Assembly (NCBI GenBank): GCA_949126835.1
Contig: OX421506.1
Span: 15,511,947 to 15,575,946, forward strand
Source of the DNA: Anisus vortex
Lineage: Eukaryota; Mollusca; Gastropoda; Planorbidae
Direction: 5' to 3'
DNA length: 64,000 nt
Position numbers and translations under genes: made by a program. A model generated the notes under the pieces. The model saw nothing but the letters and a program-made list of their open reading frames with translations, did not search any database and had not been told where the DNA came from. Position 1 is the stretch's first letter. Each line of letters starts with the position of its first letter. Positions 52,297 through 63,415 of this stretch are shown here, piece by piece.

Positions 52297-55200
52297 CTGG
52301 AAAATACAAGGATTCATTAAAACTTAACATCAGCAATTTCTTTTTTTTAAGTTCACTTCTTTTGCAAATGAAATAAAGAGATAATAAAGATAATTTTAAA
52401 GATTACAAAGAAATGTGATGCAGTCTCACAGAATGGTAATATTTAGTACATGGTGTTTTGTTGTAGCTAATTCCTTTTTCCACCATCAACCCAACCGATG
52501 GAAAAAATGTTGATTAATTAGGTAAAAAGGTGTGCAATATTATGCAAGTTAAGGTAAGGGCAGTTTTTTTTTTTTTAAATAAAAAATTCAAAAAGAAATA
52601 TAACAATATTCAACACATTAGCATCACAATGGATGAAATTTAATAAATGGGATTTCATGTCTGTATCTTTTTTAAAATTCATTGACTGTTAAGAAACATT
52701 TATTCTTTAATGAGCAAAATAAAGATATATCATTGGAAAATGAATTTTAAATCATATAGTGGATAAATATATTATAAAATAGAAATAAAAATGGCCATAG
52801 TGCGTATATTGCAATGTTTAACCCTTAAAGCGCGTAGGGCCACAATCGTGACTTAGCTTTTTTTCGGCTACATTTTGTGTCGTTTTCATTCTTTTTTTAA
52901 AATAAAAACGTACACATCTGTAAAGCTTAACTTCCGTCTCTTCTGGTAGTGAAAGGCAGCCATTTTTTTACGTTAAATTTTCCCCGATTCGCAAAATGAA
53001 CATAGGTGTTAGTGACTATTCGAAAAGCTACGATGGAATTGATGCATAATTTCAATTATATTTGATTGATTTTGATGAAATTCTAAACAGTAAGAAGTGT
53101 ATTGAATTCATATTTGTTTTATTTTAATGATTTAGTTTTCAAAATACTGAAATAGGTCAAACAGCCGGCAAATAGTTCAATAAATTAGCTTTGTGTTTGT
53201 TGCTAGCAAAAACATCGTTTTCAAAAGATGGGCGTGGCTAATGATCATTTTTATTTTAGTTATTATTTAAATAAATTTGTATTTAAATCTGTTTATTTTG
53301 CGGGCCTAGGTTAAAACATATTTTCATCATAATTTTAAAAAATGTGATAGTTAAACAACATTTAATATTTATAATATTTTTTTTCGAACTGGGTGGGTGC
53401 GCTCTAGGTTTACTGAGTGCAATGTCGGACTGTACCCTGACTAATTTCTAAATATTACAGGAGACTCTAATACTTACTAATATATTTTTTTTAAATGAAT
53501 TTCTTTAATTTAATACATATATGTCTAAAATTCAAGTGTTTTTTTTATTATTTTTATTTGATTTTTACTACTTAGTTGGGTGTTAAATTAATAAAAATAT
53601 TTTTTCGCAGTTTTTGTAAAAAAAAATTGCGTGTATTTATAAAATTTTTACATTTTAGATGCTAGATATTAAACAATTAATATGTTTTTCCAATTCCCCA
53701 AACTATAAGCTTTAATAAAATGTATAGGTTTATATATCTATCATAAAAGAAAACAAAATAAAAGCAAGAGATTTGGAATGTTTAATGCCTGTCAGTTTTA
53801 GCTACACTTTTTAATGCATTTTTGTGAAGGGTTAACAGTGGAGTTTTTTCTTAAGCTCAGCAACAGAATCAATGGGAATTAATATCTTGTTATTAGTCCA
53901 TCACAATAAACTTGCATAGCTTTTTTTTTTTGCAATCCGCTAATTTTATTACTGCGGGGGGACCCGAAACCAGGTGACACACAGAATTTAGAAAACTGTT
54001 GTCCACCCCAAAAAAACAAAAAATGTCAAAGAAAACAAAGCAAAGAAGTGTTAACTCACTTGTACAAAGGCCAGACCAATACCAACACCTCCAATAATGG
54101 CTACTTTATCCTTTAACCAACTTTCAAAGGTTGGCACACAGGGCTGTCAGTGAAAACACATAAAAAGTAATTTTAAGTAGCACATTTAGAAAGGAATGCA
54201 ATTACAATAATCACCTCTTAGAAATACTTGATTTAAAAAAAACATTCCAATCAATGAAGAACTTGTGAACCACGAAAATGATAGTTCAATCTATGGTCCG
54301 GCTGGTCGCCCAAGCCCTCTTAGGCTTACACTTATACTCATGTTTGTACATTTCACTATTACTACTTGTATTTGGGTATATCTCAACTGACGGATTTTAT
54401 TTGCACACGCCAATTGAAAAATAGATCTAGTTCAAACTAGGGTGTCGGGCAAGGTGCATTTATAAACAACCTAAGGATTCATCCATTTAAACATTCTTCT
54501 AAAAATTCAATCCAATTTCTGAGGAGGCAACTAGAGCATACACCCAAGCATTCAAGCTTTGTTCTGGCCACACAATATGTCCACTTAGTTTAACCTTTTG
54601 GTGTCTCTGGGGGAAATTAAAGCTAACATTGGCAAAACTGATCCAACTTGTACAATTATCAATAAAAACAATAAAACATTTTTTAATTGCATAGAATGAA
54701 AGTTGTTAACTTACAGCGGTATAGAATCCTGGTATGGTTGCATCACAACTTTTCACTGTTGAATTACAGCATGATGCTGGCAAGGTGGAATTGTTAAATA
54801 CACCCTTCCAATCTGTGTAGTTGGCTGCACCACAGCACTTGAACTGGTAATACAATGAAAATACTTCATAAGTCTCTTTATCGGCCAAGCGGTGGGAGTA
54901 TTATAAGGAGAAATCACATGTACAGACATTACAGCCAATTGAAGTGATTGTCGAAATTTTTTTTTTACAGAGTTTGATTTCTCAACAACAACTAAAAAAC
55001 TATTTTTGCGACATCACATGTTGAAGAACAATGACATATGATAACAATTTCAATTAACTATACAACATAGGACAGTACAGAAAAATTTGGATGTACTGTT
55101 TTTGAAATCCGAGTGTAAACCGAATAGTAGAAGAAGCTGTGGATTTTCACTATCATGTGCAAAGTTAATTCTCTCTAGATGATATCCCCCCTTCCCCATC

Positions 55201-58200
55201 ACACACTTAATTTAACCGAAGCCATGCTTAGAACATTGGCAAAACTGATCGAACCTGTAAAATTTAATAGCCAGCCATGGCTTATGCCAGAGGAGATTCT
55301 TTTTAGGTTAATGTGTTCTCAATTTTAATACTGTTTGAACAAACTAAATTCATCTATTTCACGTCTATTTTTTTAAAGCTTTCAAAGATGCATTGAAATA
55401 CCAACAGGCATTCAAAAATTTCAGCCCATGAATAGTTCCACTCCATTTATTAACAAACAATGATGAATGGAGAGTGGTCATTATAAAGACCTTTTATTTA
55501 CGCAAATAGCTAAATATTGAACCAAATAAAGATTGGACCCACCTCATCTTGCAATGAGTCCCAAGTCTTCCTAATACCATTACTGCTCTGGTATTTACTC
55601 AGGGTGCCATTCAAAACAGTTCCGATTTCTTTTTCAATCTGAAAGAGTAACACAACTTACATTTAAATAGTGTATTCAATCATATATATATATATATTAC
55701 AAAAACAACACACACATATCTGTCTGTATACCGGTATACGAGAGAGAAGAGAGAGAGAGAGAGGGGGGGATTTATAAGGAAAGACTCAAGTGAGACATTG
55801 AAGAAAAAAAGAAATAGCTACTTACATCATCCCTGAGAACAAATCCAGCAATGCCTCCTGCAATCTCCAAGACAAAAATGATACCAAGGAACACAGCAAA
55901 CTAGAATTTAAGAAGAATTTTAAACATTTCAATGATTGGCTTAAATGTGTGAAATAGCTTTCTAGAGCTAGATAGAAGGGAAAATGCAAATACATAGCAA
56001 AGCTTCCATTGAAGTGATGAGCTAAAAGAAAATATTTGTACTTGTCTTTATATATAAAAACAATAAGTAATGACTATGAAAATACCCGATAACTATTGTT
56101 AGGCCCCAATAGTGAAGGCTGACATTTTTTCTCTCTCTAAAACCAATAATCATTTGTAGTAATCAGATGTTAAACAACTATTAGTTTACTTTCCTTCAGA
56201 CATAGTGCAGATCATTGAAGAAAGCCCAACCAGCCCCTATGTTCTAACATGCAGGGAAAATTCTAAATTGGGTTGCTTTTACTATTATACTATATGGACG
56301 ACGTCGTAACCAATTTGTTATTGTCATTTACGTTCAGGGCGTAACAATATGATGAGGTGGATCAAGGGGACACATCAAGATCCTGTGAGAGATAACCACC
56401 CCAACAGGGCGTGTGACGTAACGTAGGGTACTGTCTCTGCAGTACATGCACAACTCTTCTCATCTACGGAATTCCCTTTGGATTAATAACATGGTGACTG
56501 GCTTTTATTCTCGCACTGTCATCCAGTAGCGCAATTTCTAGACTATGGGCCTGGACATCCAGGCACTTGGGCAGGGTTGCGCTCATTGCTCCCTGCCCAC
56601 CGAGTTTCGGAGCCTCACAGCAGAGCAATGATCTTTGGACGCACAACAGGTGCTGTCCCCCGTGCGTTAGCCCACCAGTGTACTCTCAATAGAGGTGTAT
56701 CTGTGTATCTGTGTATCTGTGTATCTGTGTATCTGTGTATCTGTGTATCTGTGGTTTTCACACTTCACCAGCGTTGAGCCCCAGGGGTACAGAATTGAGA
56801 GTCATATCCAAAAGTATTCTAAGTCTAATTGGTGTTGGCAAGGCATTTAATGAATTTAGTGCAAATCAGGGATGTTAGTATGTTTACCATTCCAAAACTG
56901 ATCACTGTTTTTAGACATGTGATTATAAACAAATCTGTACTGAACACCACTTTCTACTTGGTATGCCCCCTATTGATAGGCCATGGGTATATATATATAT
57001 ATATATACACATGTTCACTATTTATTTAAATTTTATGTCTGGCAATCTGCTGATATACAAGGGTCTGGCTGAAATCTGGCACAACATCCTTAGCTTTAAG
57101 TAAGTCTTTCAAAAGGGTCAGGGCTTCCAACAAAACGTAAATGACAAAGAGAGAAAAGTGTTCTGTGGGGAGAGTATCGCAGACTAAGACTTGTTTACAT
57201 TTAATTTCTGTTTCACATCCCTAATGGCTATAATGCCAATCAAGAACTTATAATTTACACATGTTAACATTAGAATTATCTGGCATTTGCATGATTTTAT
57301 TTGAAGTGAGTATGATCTATATAGGAATAAATAATAAAGCAAGCATAAAAGTACTTACAGTCATTGTTAGACAATAGTTTTCCTTAATGGCTCCACAGCA
57401 TCCGAAGAACGCCAGAAGGAAAATGACAACACCCACTATTATCAGCAATATGCCTGGGCCGACATAGTCACTTCCAAAGAAGTCATAATACTGATCCAGC
57501 TTCACCTTGACATAGGCGCCAGCAGCTATCAAGCCAATACCAGCGATCTGAGTAAGAGTAAAACCGCAAAACTTAATAGTATTGTTATTTAAAATAAAAG
57601 TAGTTTATATATATATATAAATAAATAAATAAATAATAACGGTGCTTATATAGCGCATATCCCGTTGGTGACAGTTCTATAAGTAAAGTACAGTAGCCTT
57701 GCCAGACCACAAGTGGTCTTGTCGTAAAAAGGGATCGTGTTGCCAGCACAATGCCCAGCTGCCTTTACTAATAGGGAACCAATTTGGGAATTCATGGAAA
57801 AATTTGTTAAGTAGGCCCTATAGACCTGATTGATCTTTACCCATGAACTTTTCATTGTTATATTATTTTAAACTAATGCCAAAACAAGAAATATATGCTA
57901 AAGTCTTAAAAAACAGGCATTCTAGGTAAACTTGAGGATATAATCATAGTCAATAGATTATTTTTTATTAACTATATAGACTTTTTATATTTATATATAT
58001 AATCATTTTAATGTCTTTAATTTAATAACAAAGTCTTAATTATTAATAGCCTAACTTGTTACTAAAATTGTTTTTGTGTTATTTATTTATGTAGGCTTAT
58101 TTTAAAATAATAACCAACCAACTAAAATTTTAAAATGATAACTGATAACCACCAAGTCTAACAAAAAAATATATCAAAACTTAATGAAATGTCCCAATAA

Positions 58201-60536
58201 AATGGAAGAAGATCGAATAACACTGACAGTCCCTCTTCCCAATATATAGTTATTGTCGATTAAAATGTAGGTAAACAAGACATAAATATTTAAAAAAATT
58301 ACAACATTAGGTCTTTGATCCATATATCTATGCTGATACCTTTTGTAGTTATTTAATAGGCTTAGCCTAAAACTTGAAATATAATGGCAATAATTGTGGG
58401 GAGTAATGCCCTATATAATATTTTATTGTATCATTTATTTTTTTTTAGTCCCTTAACCTTGGCGGTTGTTGGGGGGAGCTAATGGACACTGGGTGTCCAT
58501 TAGTCCTCTCTAGGTCTTGGTAGACTTGGCGGCGCCCATCTACTCTCCAAGTCGGCGATGGATTTGTAGCTGTCTGCACCGAGGGTCGAATCCCCTGATG
58601 CAGCGCTTGGGAGTCGAGCTCGCTGTCGACTTTGCTAACCAGCCGCCTATTGTATCATATATCAAATTGGAAAGTCTATTTGCCTTGTAGGATATTTTAT
58701 TGTATCAAATATATATCAAATTAGAAAGTCCATTTACTCCGATTACAGAACAGTTGGTTTGGTTTGACAGTGACAATTCTGTAATTTGAGTCATTTTTTT
58801 TTTTAAATTTTACAATAGATTGTTACTGGTACATCTTGTTTGTTATTTGTGGTATTCCAAAATGCCATATATTATATTGCATAGATCTCATGTGTGGCAA
58901 TAAACATCCCTTTTGCTACATTAGTGACTTAAAATTATTATTTTTTTCTGGTCTGTAGCGGTTGGAGCTAAATTTGGATTCATCAAGTTGTGGGTGTGTG
59001 TGTGTGTGTGGGGGGGGTTTATATCATGTCACAAAAGTAAACACTACATAGAGCAGTGTCTGCCTTGCTACTTTAGATACTAATCAGATCAATATTTCCA
59101 CATGGACAATTTTAAGTTGGAATTTTTTTAAGAACCTTACTTTTCATAAGGCACCTACAGTTATCTTATCTTATAGGCTACATTACAGACGCACCTTCTA
59201 TAAGGAAGATTATTGCATCCAACGCTCATCTGTCAGAGTCTAGTCTTGCATTTTTTTTATGTTTTAAATGATGTTAAGCTACTGGTTTTCCTGGTTTGTT
59301 CAGGCAACCCATCTCATGCCTGAATACCACTCGTGAAGAAAGAGTAGCCTACTTATTTAAGGCATTTGTTCTCGCATTTAAAGGAAAAGGAAAGTGTTTT
59401 TGTCTATGTTTATCTGAGCATAGCAACAGGTTGTTATTGGGTTGTATTTCTAAATTAGAGTTTAATGCTTTATAATGTGTTATTACTACTTTACTCTTTG
59501 CCCTTCTGTCCTCTAGTGTCTCTAGGTTTAGTGATTTGACTAATGATGAGTCTAATGTTCATTAAGAATAAATCTAGTAGGCCCATATTAATATTATGGT
59601 TTCTTGTTTTTTTTAAACAATTAAATTTGATCTAAGTTTAGATTTTGGATGGTATTGATAACAGTTCATTTATTTCTTACACTGTAGTGTCTGTAGTAAT
59701 AAGTCACAACTTATGATCAGTCATGTCTAGACACTAGACTCTTATTTTATAGTAAATAAAAAAGTAAATAAAAAAGTAAATACTAATACAACAAATACTT
59801 CCTATTTATTTTGTAGTAGGCTAACTTATAATAGTAATAGGCCTACTATTTACTAAACTAAACCTGAAGTTAATTCAATTTATCAATATCAATAAACTAT
59901 AGATCTAGAGTAATCTAGACTATTTATAAGCTAATATTACTAATTACTTTTAAATTTATTAAAATTCTATATTTCTATAAAATTCTAATATAGTTTTAGT
60001 TTATATTTATAATCTAGATCTAGGCCTATTTATTATTTTTATTTATATTTTATTCAATATATTGGACCTTGCTTTTAGGAACTTAAAATCAAATCTAAAC
60101 TATGTAAAAATATGTCAATGAGACTCTCGTCAGTGTAGGGAGTATGGACAACTATGGAATATGGACAACTATAGTCTATGTCATTAATGTCAACTATGTC
60201 ACTATGATTACTACTACATTTCAATTTCAAGTGACTGACTACGACGTCTATGACTATACTATTTCTTTCACACGTTGGGTAGGCATGACATGTGACATAG
60301 TTACATTTTGAATTTCATTTTAGTAATAGTGTAACATGAAACATGCTATAACTTATACTACTATAAATAACATACTATAATGTAACTATAACTATAACAT
60401 AGTAACATACTCATTTACATAGTAACGTAACATACTGAGATAGGCCTACTCGGTAGTATCTAGATAAACTTACCACAAATATTAAATTGAATACAAATAG
60501 TAGATACTTCACGCATTTCATGCCTCCGTCAACCAT
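52231..60536 (-). CDS. CD63: Tetraspanin, CD63-like (complete, 7 exons, gene span)
   Basis: Coding join on the - strand: 60536-60474, 57547-57359, 55900-55826, 55638-55543, 54843-54715, 54143-54060, 52296-52231. The product has 233 codons plus TAA (vertebrate CD63: 238). Four membrane segments lie at about residues 11-33, 52-74, 85-105 and 198-222, with the family's polar residues N18 (TM1), E96 (TM3) and Q212 (TM4). The large extracellular loop (about 108-197) has the CCG motif at 144-146, PASCC at 163-167, and cysteines 174 and 186, so six in all. Putative N-glycosylation sites are N119, N149, N158, N159 and N168. The tail ends KKEYEVV; the terminal YEVV matches the YXXPhi lysosomal sorting motif at the C-terminus of CD63. 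The role, from the family, is organising membrane microdomains and late endosome/lysosome or exosome cargo. All seven exons join in phase 0 with GT-AG sites. Tetraspanin is certain; CD63 orthology is likely. Confidence 0.93.
52822..53831. mobile_element. Possible piggyBac-like non-autonomous element
   Basis: Bounded by TTAA on both sides (52818-52821, 53832-53835) with ends CCCTTAAAG.. and ..GAAGGG. TTAA target and CCCTT ends are the piggyBac signature, but the inverted match is only five bases. Lies in tetraspanin intron 6. Confidence 0.35.
54060..54143 (-). CDS. CD63: Tetraspanin exon 6
   Basis: 28 codons starting PCVPTFESWLK with the sixth loop cysteine, then the start of TM4 (IIGGVGIGLAFVQ) with its conserved Gln. 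Acceptor ttcactgacag, donor CAA|GTGAGT. Confidence 0.95.
54715..54843 (-). CDS. CD63: Tetraspanin exon 5 (CCG motif)
   Basis: 43 codons starting FKCCGAANYTDW. It carries five of the six loop cysteines (CC, CC, C) and four overlapping or near glycosylation sequons. Acceptor tgtattaccag, donor GCT|GTAAGT. Confidence 0.95.
55543..55638 (-). CDS. CD63: Tetraspanin exon 4
   Basis: 32 codons forming the helical start of the large extracellular loop, with the NGT glycosylation site and the TWDSLQDE segment that precedes the CCG motif. Acceptor tactctttcag, donor GAG|GTGGGT. The intron to exon 3 is only 187 bases. Confidence 0.94.
55826..55900 (-). CDS. CD63: Tetraspanin exon 3
   Basis: 25 codons encoding TM3 (FAVFLGIIFVLEIAGG) with the conserved membrane glutamate. 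Acceptor aaattctag, donor GAT|GTAAGT. Confidence 0.94.
56330..56690. other. GC-richer block in tetraspanin intron 2, unexplained
   Basis: Clearly higher GC than its surroundings and directly abutting the (CTGTGTAT)n tract, as if a retroelement end with a simple-repeat tail. No recognised homology. Confidence 0.35.
56695..56753 (+). repeat. (CTGTGTAT)n 8-bp microsatellite
   Basis: About seven perfect copies. Confidence 0.95.
57359..57547 (-). CDS. CD63: Tetraspanin exon 2
   Basis: 63 codons, phase 0, acceptor ttactcag, donor ACT|GTAAGT. It covers the rest of TM1, the small extracellular loop (YVKVKLDQYYDFFGSDYV), TM2 and the conserved intracellular FFGCCGAIKENYC motif, whose cysteines are typical palmitoylation sites. 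Confidence 0.95.
57618..57690 (-). mobile_element. LINE 3' tail fragment
   Basis: ataataacggtgcttatatagcgcatatcccg..gttctat is the reverse complement of the 3' end of the LINE at 20308-21169 (gcgggatatgcgctatataagc). Only the tail is present. Confidence 0.7.
57695..57775 (-). mobile_element. SINE-A fragment
   Basis: agggatcgtgttgccagcacaatgcccagctgcctttact; abuts the LINE tail. Confidence 0.6.
58450..58650 (-). mobile_element. tRNA-like / SINE-like element with hairpin
   Basis: A GC-rich block in AT-rich intron 1. On the - strand it begins ggcggctggttagcaaagtcg (A-box-like) and has ggattcgaccctc (B-box-like). Near the other end is a perfect hairpin ctaatggacac/gtgtccattag. Confidence 0.5.
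59184..59345 (-). mobile_element. SINE-B-related tail fragment
   Basis: ttacagacgcaccttctataaggaagattattgcatcc..gagtctagtcttgc; same module as at 36142 and 4680. Confidence 0.55.
60474..60536 (-). CDS. CD63: Tetraspanin exon 1 (start codon)
   Basis: 21 codons, MVDGGMKCVKYLLFVFNLIFV, donor GTG|GTAAGT. The first ATG is chosen because it has A at -3 and G at +4; an internal Met6 also fits the usual short cytoplasmic N-terminus. A possible 5' UTR splice acceptor (ttttatttttctag) lies just upstream, so a non-coding first exon may exist near 60600-60780. Confidence 0.9.
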
Positions 60537-60910
60537 TTTTAAGTTTTCTCCAATAATCCGTGCGAACACTAGAAAAATAAAATATCAGACTGAATAGAAA
60601 AATCCGTAGAATAAACACTTCCTTTACGCCGCAATTTCTCTCTTGTTGTTGAGTAGGCAGTGAACAGCAGTGACACGTTCAAGTATTACTCCGCGAATAT
60701 AATCCGAGGGAAACGGTGAATAACAATCACCCGGGAAATATTATTGTCCACTCCTGTGGGAAAGACTGTGGTAAAAGTGAAAATTTAATAAAAAGACTAA
60801 ACTTTAGACAAGGGAAGCATATCCACAAAGCTTGTGTAGCAATAGCTTAAAAATCTGTGTATTTATATATTTGTTGTTTTTTTAGTAACGACAATCATTG
60901 TCACGTGCTT
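60537..60910 (-). promoter_or_regulatory. Putative promoter / 5' UTR of the tetraspanin
   Basis: The stretch upstream of the start codon is GC-richer than its neighbours (60620-60760). It has an E-box GTCACGTG at 60900-60907, which fits the core of the lysosomal CLEAR element (GTCACGTGAC), and an inverted CCAAT (ATTGG) a few bases beyond. A likely 5' UTR acceptor lies at 60569-60570. This is positional inference only. Confidence 0.35.
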
Positions 60911-62019
60911 AACCATTGGTCCGGTTAATAAGAAAGGGCTTTAAAACATCACATGCAGTTAATTGAATAGCTTTTCGTGTATAATCTAAAAAAGGAAACT
61001 AGGAAAACGAAACATTTTTTTTGTAATGAGACACATATAAAACAACTCTTTTCTAAACTTGTATTGGTAGAATGATAATAAAATACAATAAATTTTATAG
61101 TAGGCGTAACCTGTTATAAGGATTCAATGAACGAAATAACAAGCTTGTCATTACACAGATGAAAATACAACAACAAGCATTGGCCTTGACCTATATAATA
61201 TCTGCTGACCTTTTTTTTCGCAGCACAAGCTAACTTTAGAATATGATTCAAATGTGTGGGACTGTGATTTGTAGTAATCTATTTGGCGTGTCGACATTTA
61301 AACACGCGACAGAAAATCACGCAACACTTAACTACAGGACACTTTAACAAAAGGACACTCTTAAAGTGTCCGTATAATATGTTTAAGTAGGCCTATCTCT
61401 TAAGTGTAGCCTATTAATCAAACGACACTTAAACAAACGGATAGATAATCACACTTCTAGCCAGAGATAAACAGAGATGTTTTAGTAACATTACATGTTA
61501 ACTGCCATACCCGTAAAAATAAGGAGGAAAAGAAAGGGTAGGCAGCTACGTAGGCTATCCAAGTTTCCACGTATTTTTGTGGCTTTCACGTTTTTTCCCC
61601 GTCGATACGACGTGGTGATATCCCGCTGTGCAGTAGGCCCTATAGGCTTATGTAACAAGGAGTCACCAATTGACCATACCATCAAAGCAGTCTTTCCTTC
61701 TTTCCCCACCACCTGTATAATATATATATATAAATATATGCCTTTATATCGGCTTTCTCCTAGAATTTCAAGCTTTATTGGTTATGTGTTGGCTTATGTA
61801 GACATTTGGTAGGCCTATTAAAACAACAGAATCGTCATGTCCTGGGTTAGTTAAATTGTGCGTCCAGCGTGCATCATTATAAAATGAGTGCAACAGACAG
61901 ATCTAGTCAACCAGACGATGGGGTTGTTAATCACCATTCTATTAGTGTCGGCAATATAGAGGGGAGCAACGAGAGACACATATCTTGTAAGTTATGAAAA
62001 TGACACCTACACAATAGAG
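60911..62019. other. 5' flank of the tetraspanin, no gene
   Basis: Contains ggacactttaac..ggacac..aaagtgtcc-type degenerate repeats (61300-61450) and, at 61565-61640, a relic related to the palindromic MITE at 62594-62704. Confidence 0.4.
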
Positions 62020-62437
62020 CAGGGGTCGGGAACCTTCCTGCATGAGAGAGCCATAGCATAGACAACACATATTTTGAAAAGTAATTATGTGAGAGCCATA
62101 CCATAGATATATACTATCTATGGCCATACATTTAAAACTAAAAATTTAAGTAAATGTGTGGAAGAGTTATATCCCTTTAATTACAATGAATGCAGGGTTG
62201 CTATTTTTCTGTCTTTTAGGTCAGCAGAGTTTATCTCCTTATTTACCACTTCTGATGCTTAGTTGCAGTAGACTTTAGCTCATTTGTAGAATGAAATATT
62301 GATATGCAATTGATATGTAGATCAAAGGAGTCTAAGGAAACATTTTTTTTTATTACTTTCGAACATTTGTTTGCGAGCCAGATCCAGCCATCAATAGAGC
62401 TACATCTGGCTCGCGAACGATAGGTTCCCGACCCATG
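62020..62437. mobile_element. hAT-like MITE (family 2), 418 bp, perfect 8-bp target duplication
   Basis: caggggtcgggaaccttcctgcatgagagagcc at the left, ggctcgcgaacgataggttcccgacccatg at the right. Flanked by caatagag (62012-62019 and 62438-62445). The interior closely matches 43775-44146. Confidence 0.93.
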
Positions 62438-62593
62438 CAATAGAGAGTAAAAGATAGGCGAGGGGGCTAGTGATAATTTACATGTTTTTCACTTTGCTCT
62501 GAAAAAAAAAGGAAAGAGGGGGGGGGGGGGGCAGCTTCCTCCCACATGTTTAGCTATTCAGCTTGGCATTCGGTCGCACCTGAATGGATATCT

Positions 62594-62704
62594 CCCCAGC
62601 GGGCACACCATGCCGTATTGACAGGTATAAAACGTGGTTTCCACGTGTTGTCATGGTTTTCATGTTTTTTTCTCCGTCGATACGACGTGGTGTGCCCACT
62701 GGGG
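62594..62704. mobile_element. Short palindromic MITE, 111 bp
   Basis: Terminal inverted repeats of ~29 bases: ccccagcgggcacaccatgc..gtattgac versus inverted ccccagtgggcacaccacgt..gtatcgac, about 25/29 identical. Class not assigned. Confidence 0.75.
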
Positions 62705-62899
62705 CTGTTCACACCAGTACCAGTACAACGAGACCAGGGTAGCCTACATAATACGTGGAGGTGTCCATCCTGACACAATTAGGTAGAAGAGACCACATTG
62801 AAGAACTGTCCAGGAGTGTTGGAGATGAGGTGACATCTGGACGGGCACTATCTCTAGGCAGGAGAGACTTTACTTTGCTACTCACATTCCCTGGTTATT

Positions 62900-63329
62900 T
62901 ATTTATTACAAGCCCGAATCGCCCGGCGTTGCCCGGGGAAAAACATTAAATAGGTCTTTGGCATAGGCCTATAGCTACAGATAAAAATAGTATAAACTAT
63001 ATTATGAACAGAAAGCCAAAATATTTTTTTAAAATATTTTTATTTATTTTTTATTTTATTTACTGAAAAATAATATGAAAGTAATTTAAAATAAATATTG
63101 TAATACTATCAAAGGGGAGTAACTGCAATAATTAAACCCTATAAACATTACAGCTGAGAATCGAACAGTCGTCTCCCCATGCGTCTAAAAAATAATTATT
63201 AGATTTTACTTATTGAAAACATTTTAGGGAATCTTTAACTCCTGAAATTCTTTACAATCTTTTAAAAAATTAATTAAAATTAAAAAAATAATTAATATTT
63301 AATGAAAAGAAAAAAAAGTAGAAAAATAA
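62900..63329. other. AT-rich flank, TE-like start
   Basis: Begins with cccgaatcgcccggcgttgcccgggg, a GC-rich segment followed by very AT-rich sequence, giving a mosaic look typical of a degraded element; no coding support. Confidence 0.3.
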
Positions 63330-63415
63330 AAATAAATGTTATAGGTGAGAAATCGAACCCAAGACGCCCGAATGGCAGTCGGATACGCTAATCACTCACC
63401 CAGGCAGGAAACATA
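63330..63415 (-). mobile_element. tRNA-like SINE head
   Basis: The reverse complement reads gcctgggtgagtgattagcg, tatccgactgcca, then gggttcgattt (B box). It resembles a tRNA-derived SINE head rather than a functional tRNA, since the arms do not fold with correct spacing. Confidence 0.5.

Noticed and set aside
57646..57855. Extra coding exon of the tetraspanin upstream of exon 2
   Set aside because: The frame lies in LINE-tail and SINE fragments, and exons 1 and 2 join perfectly without it.
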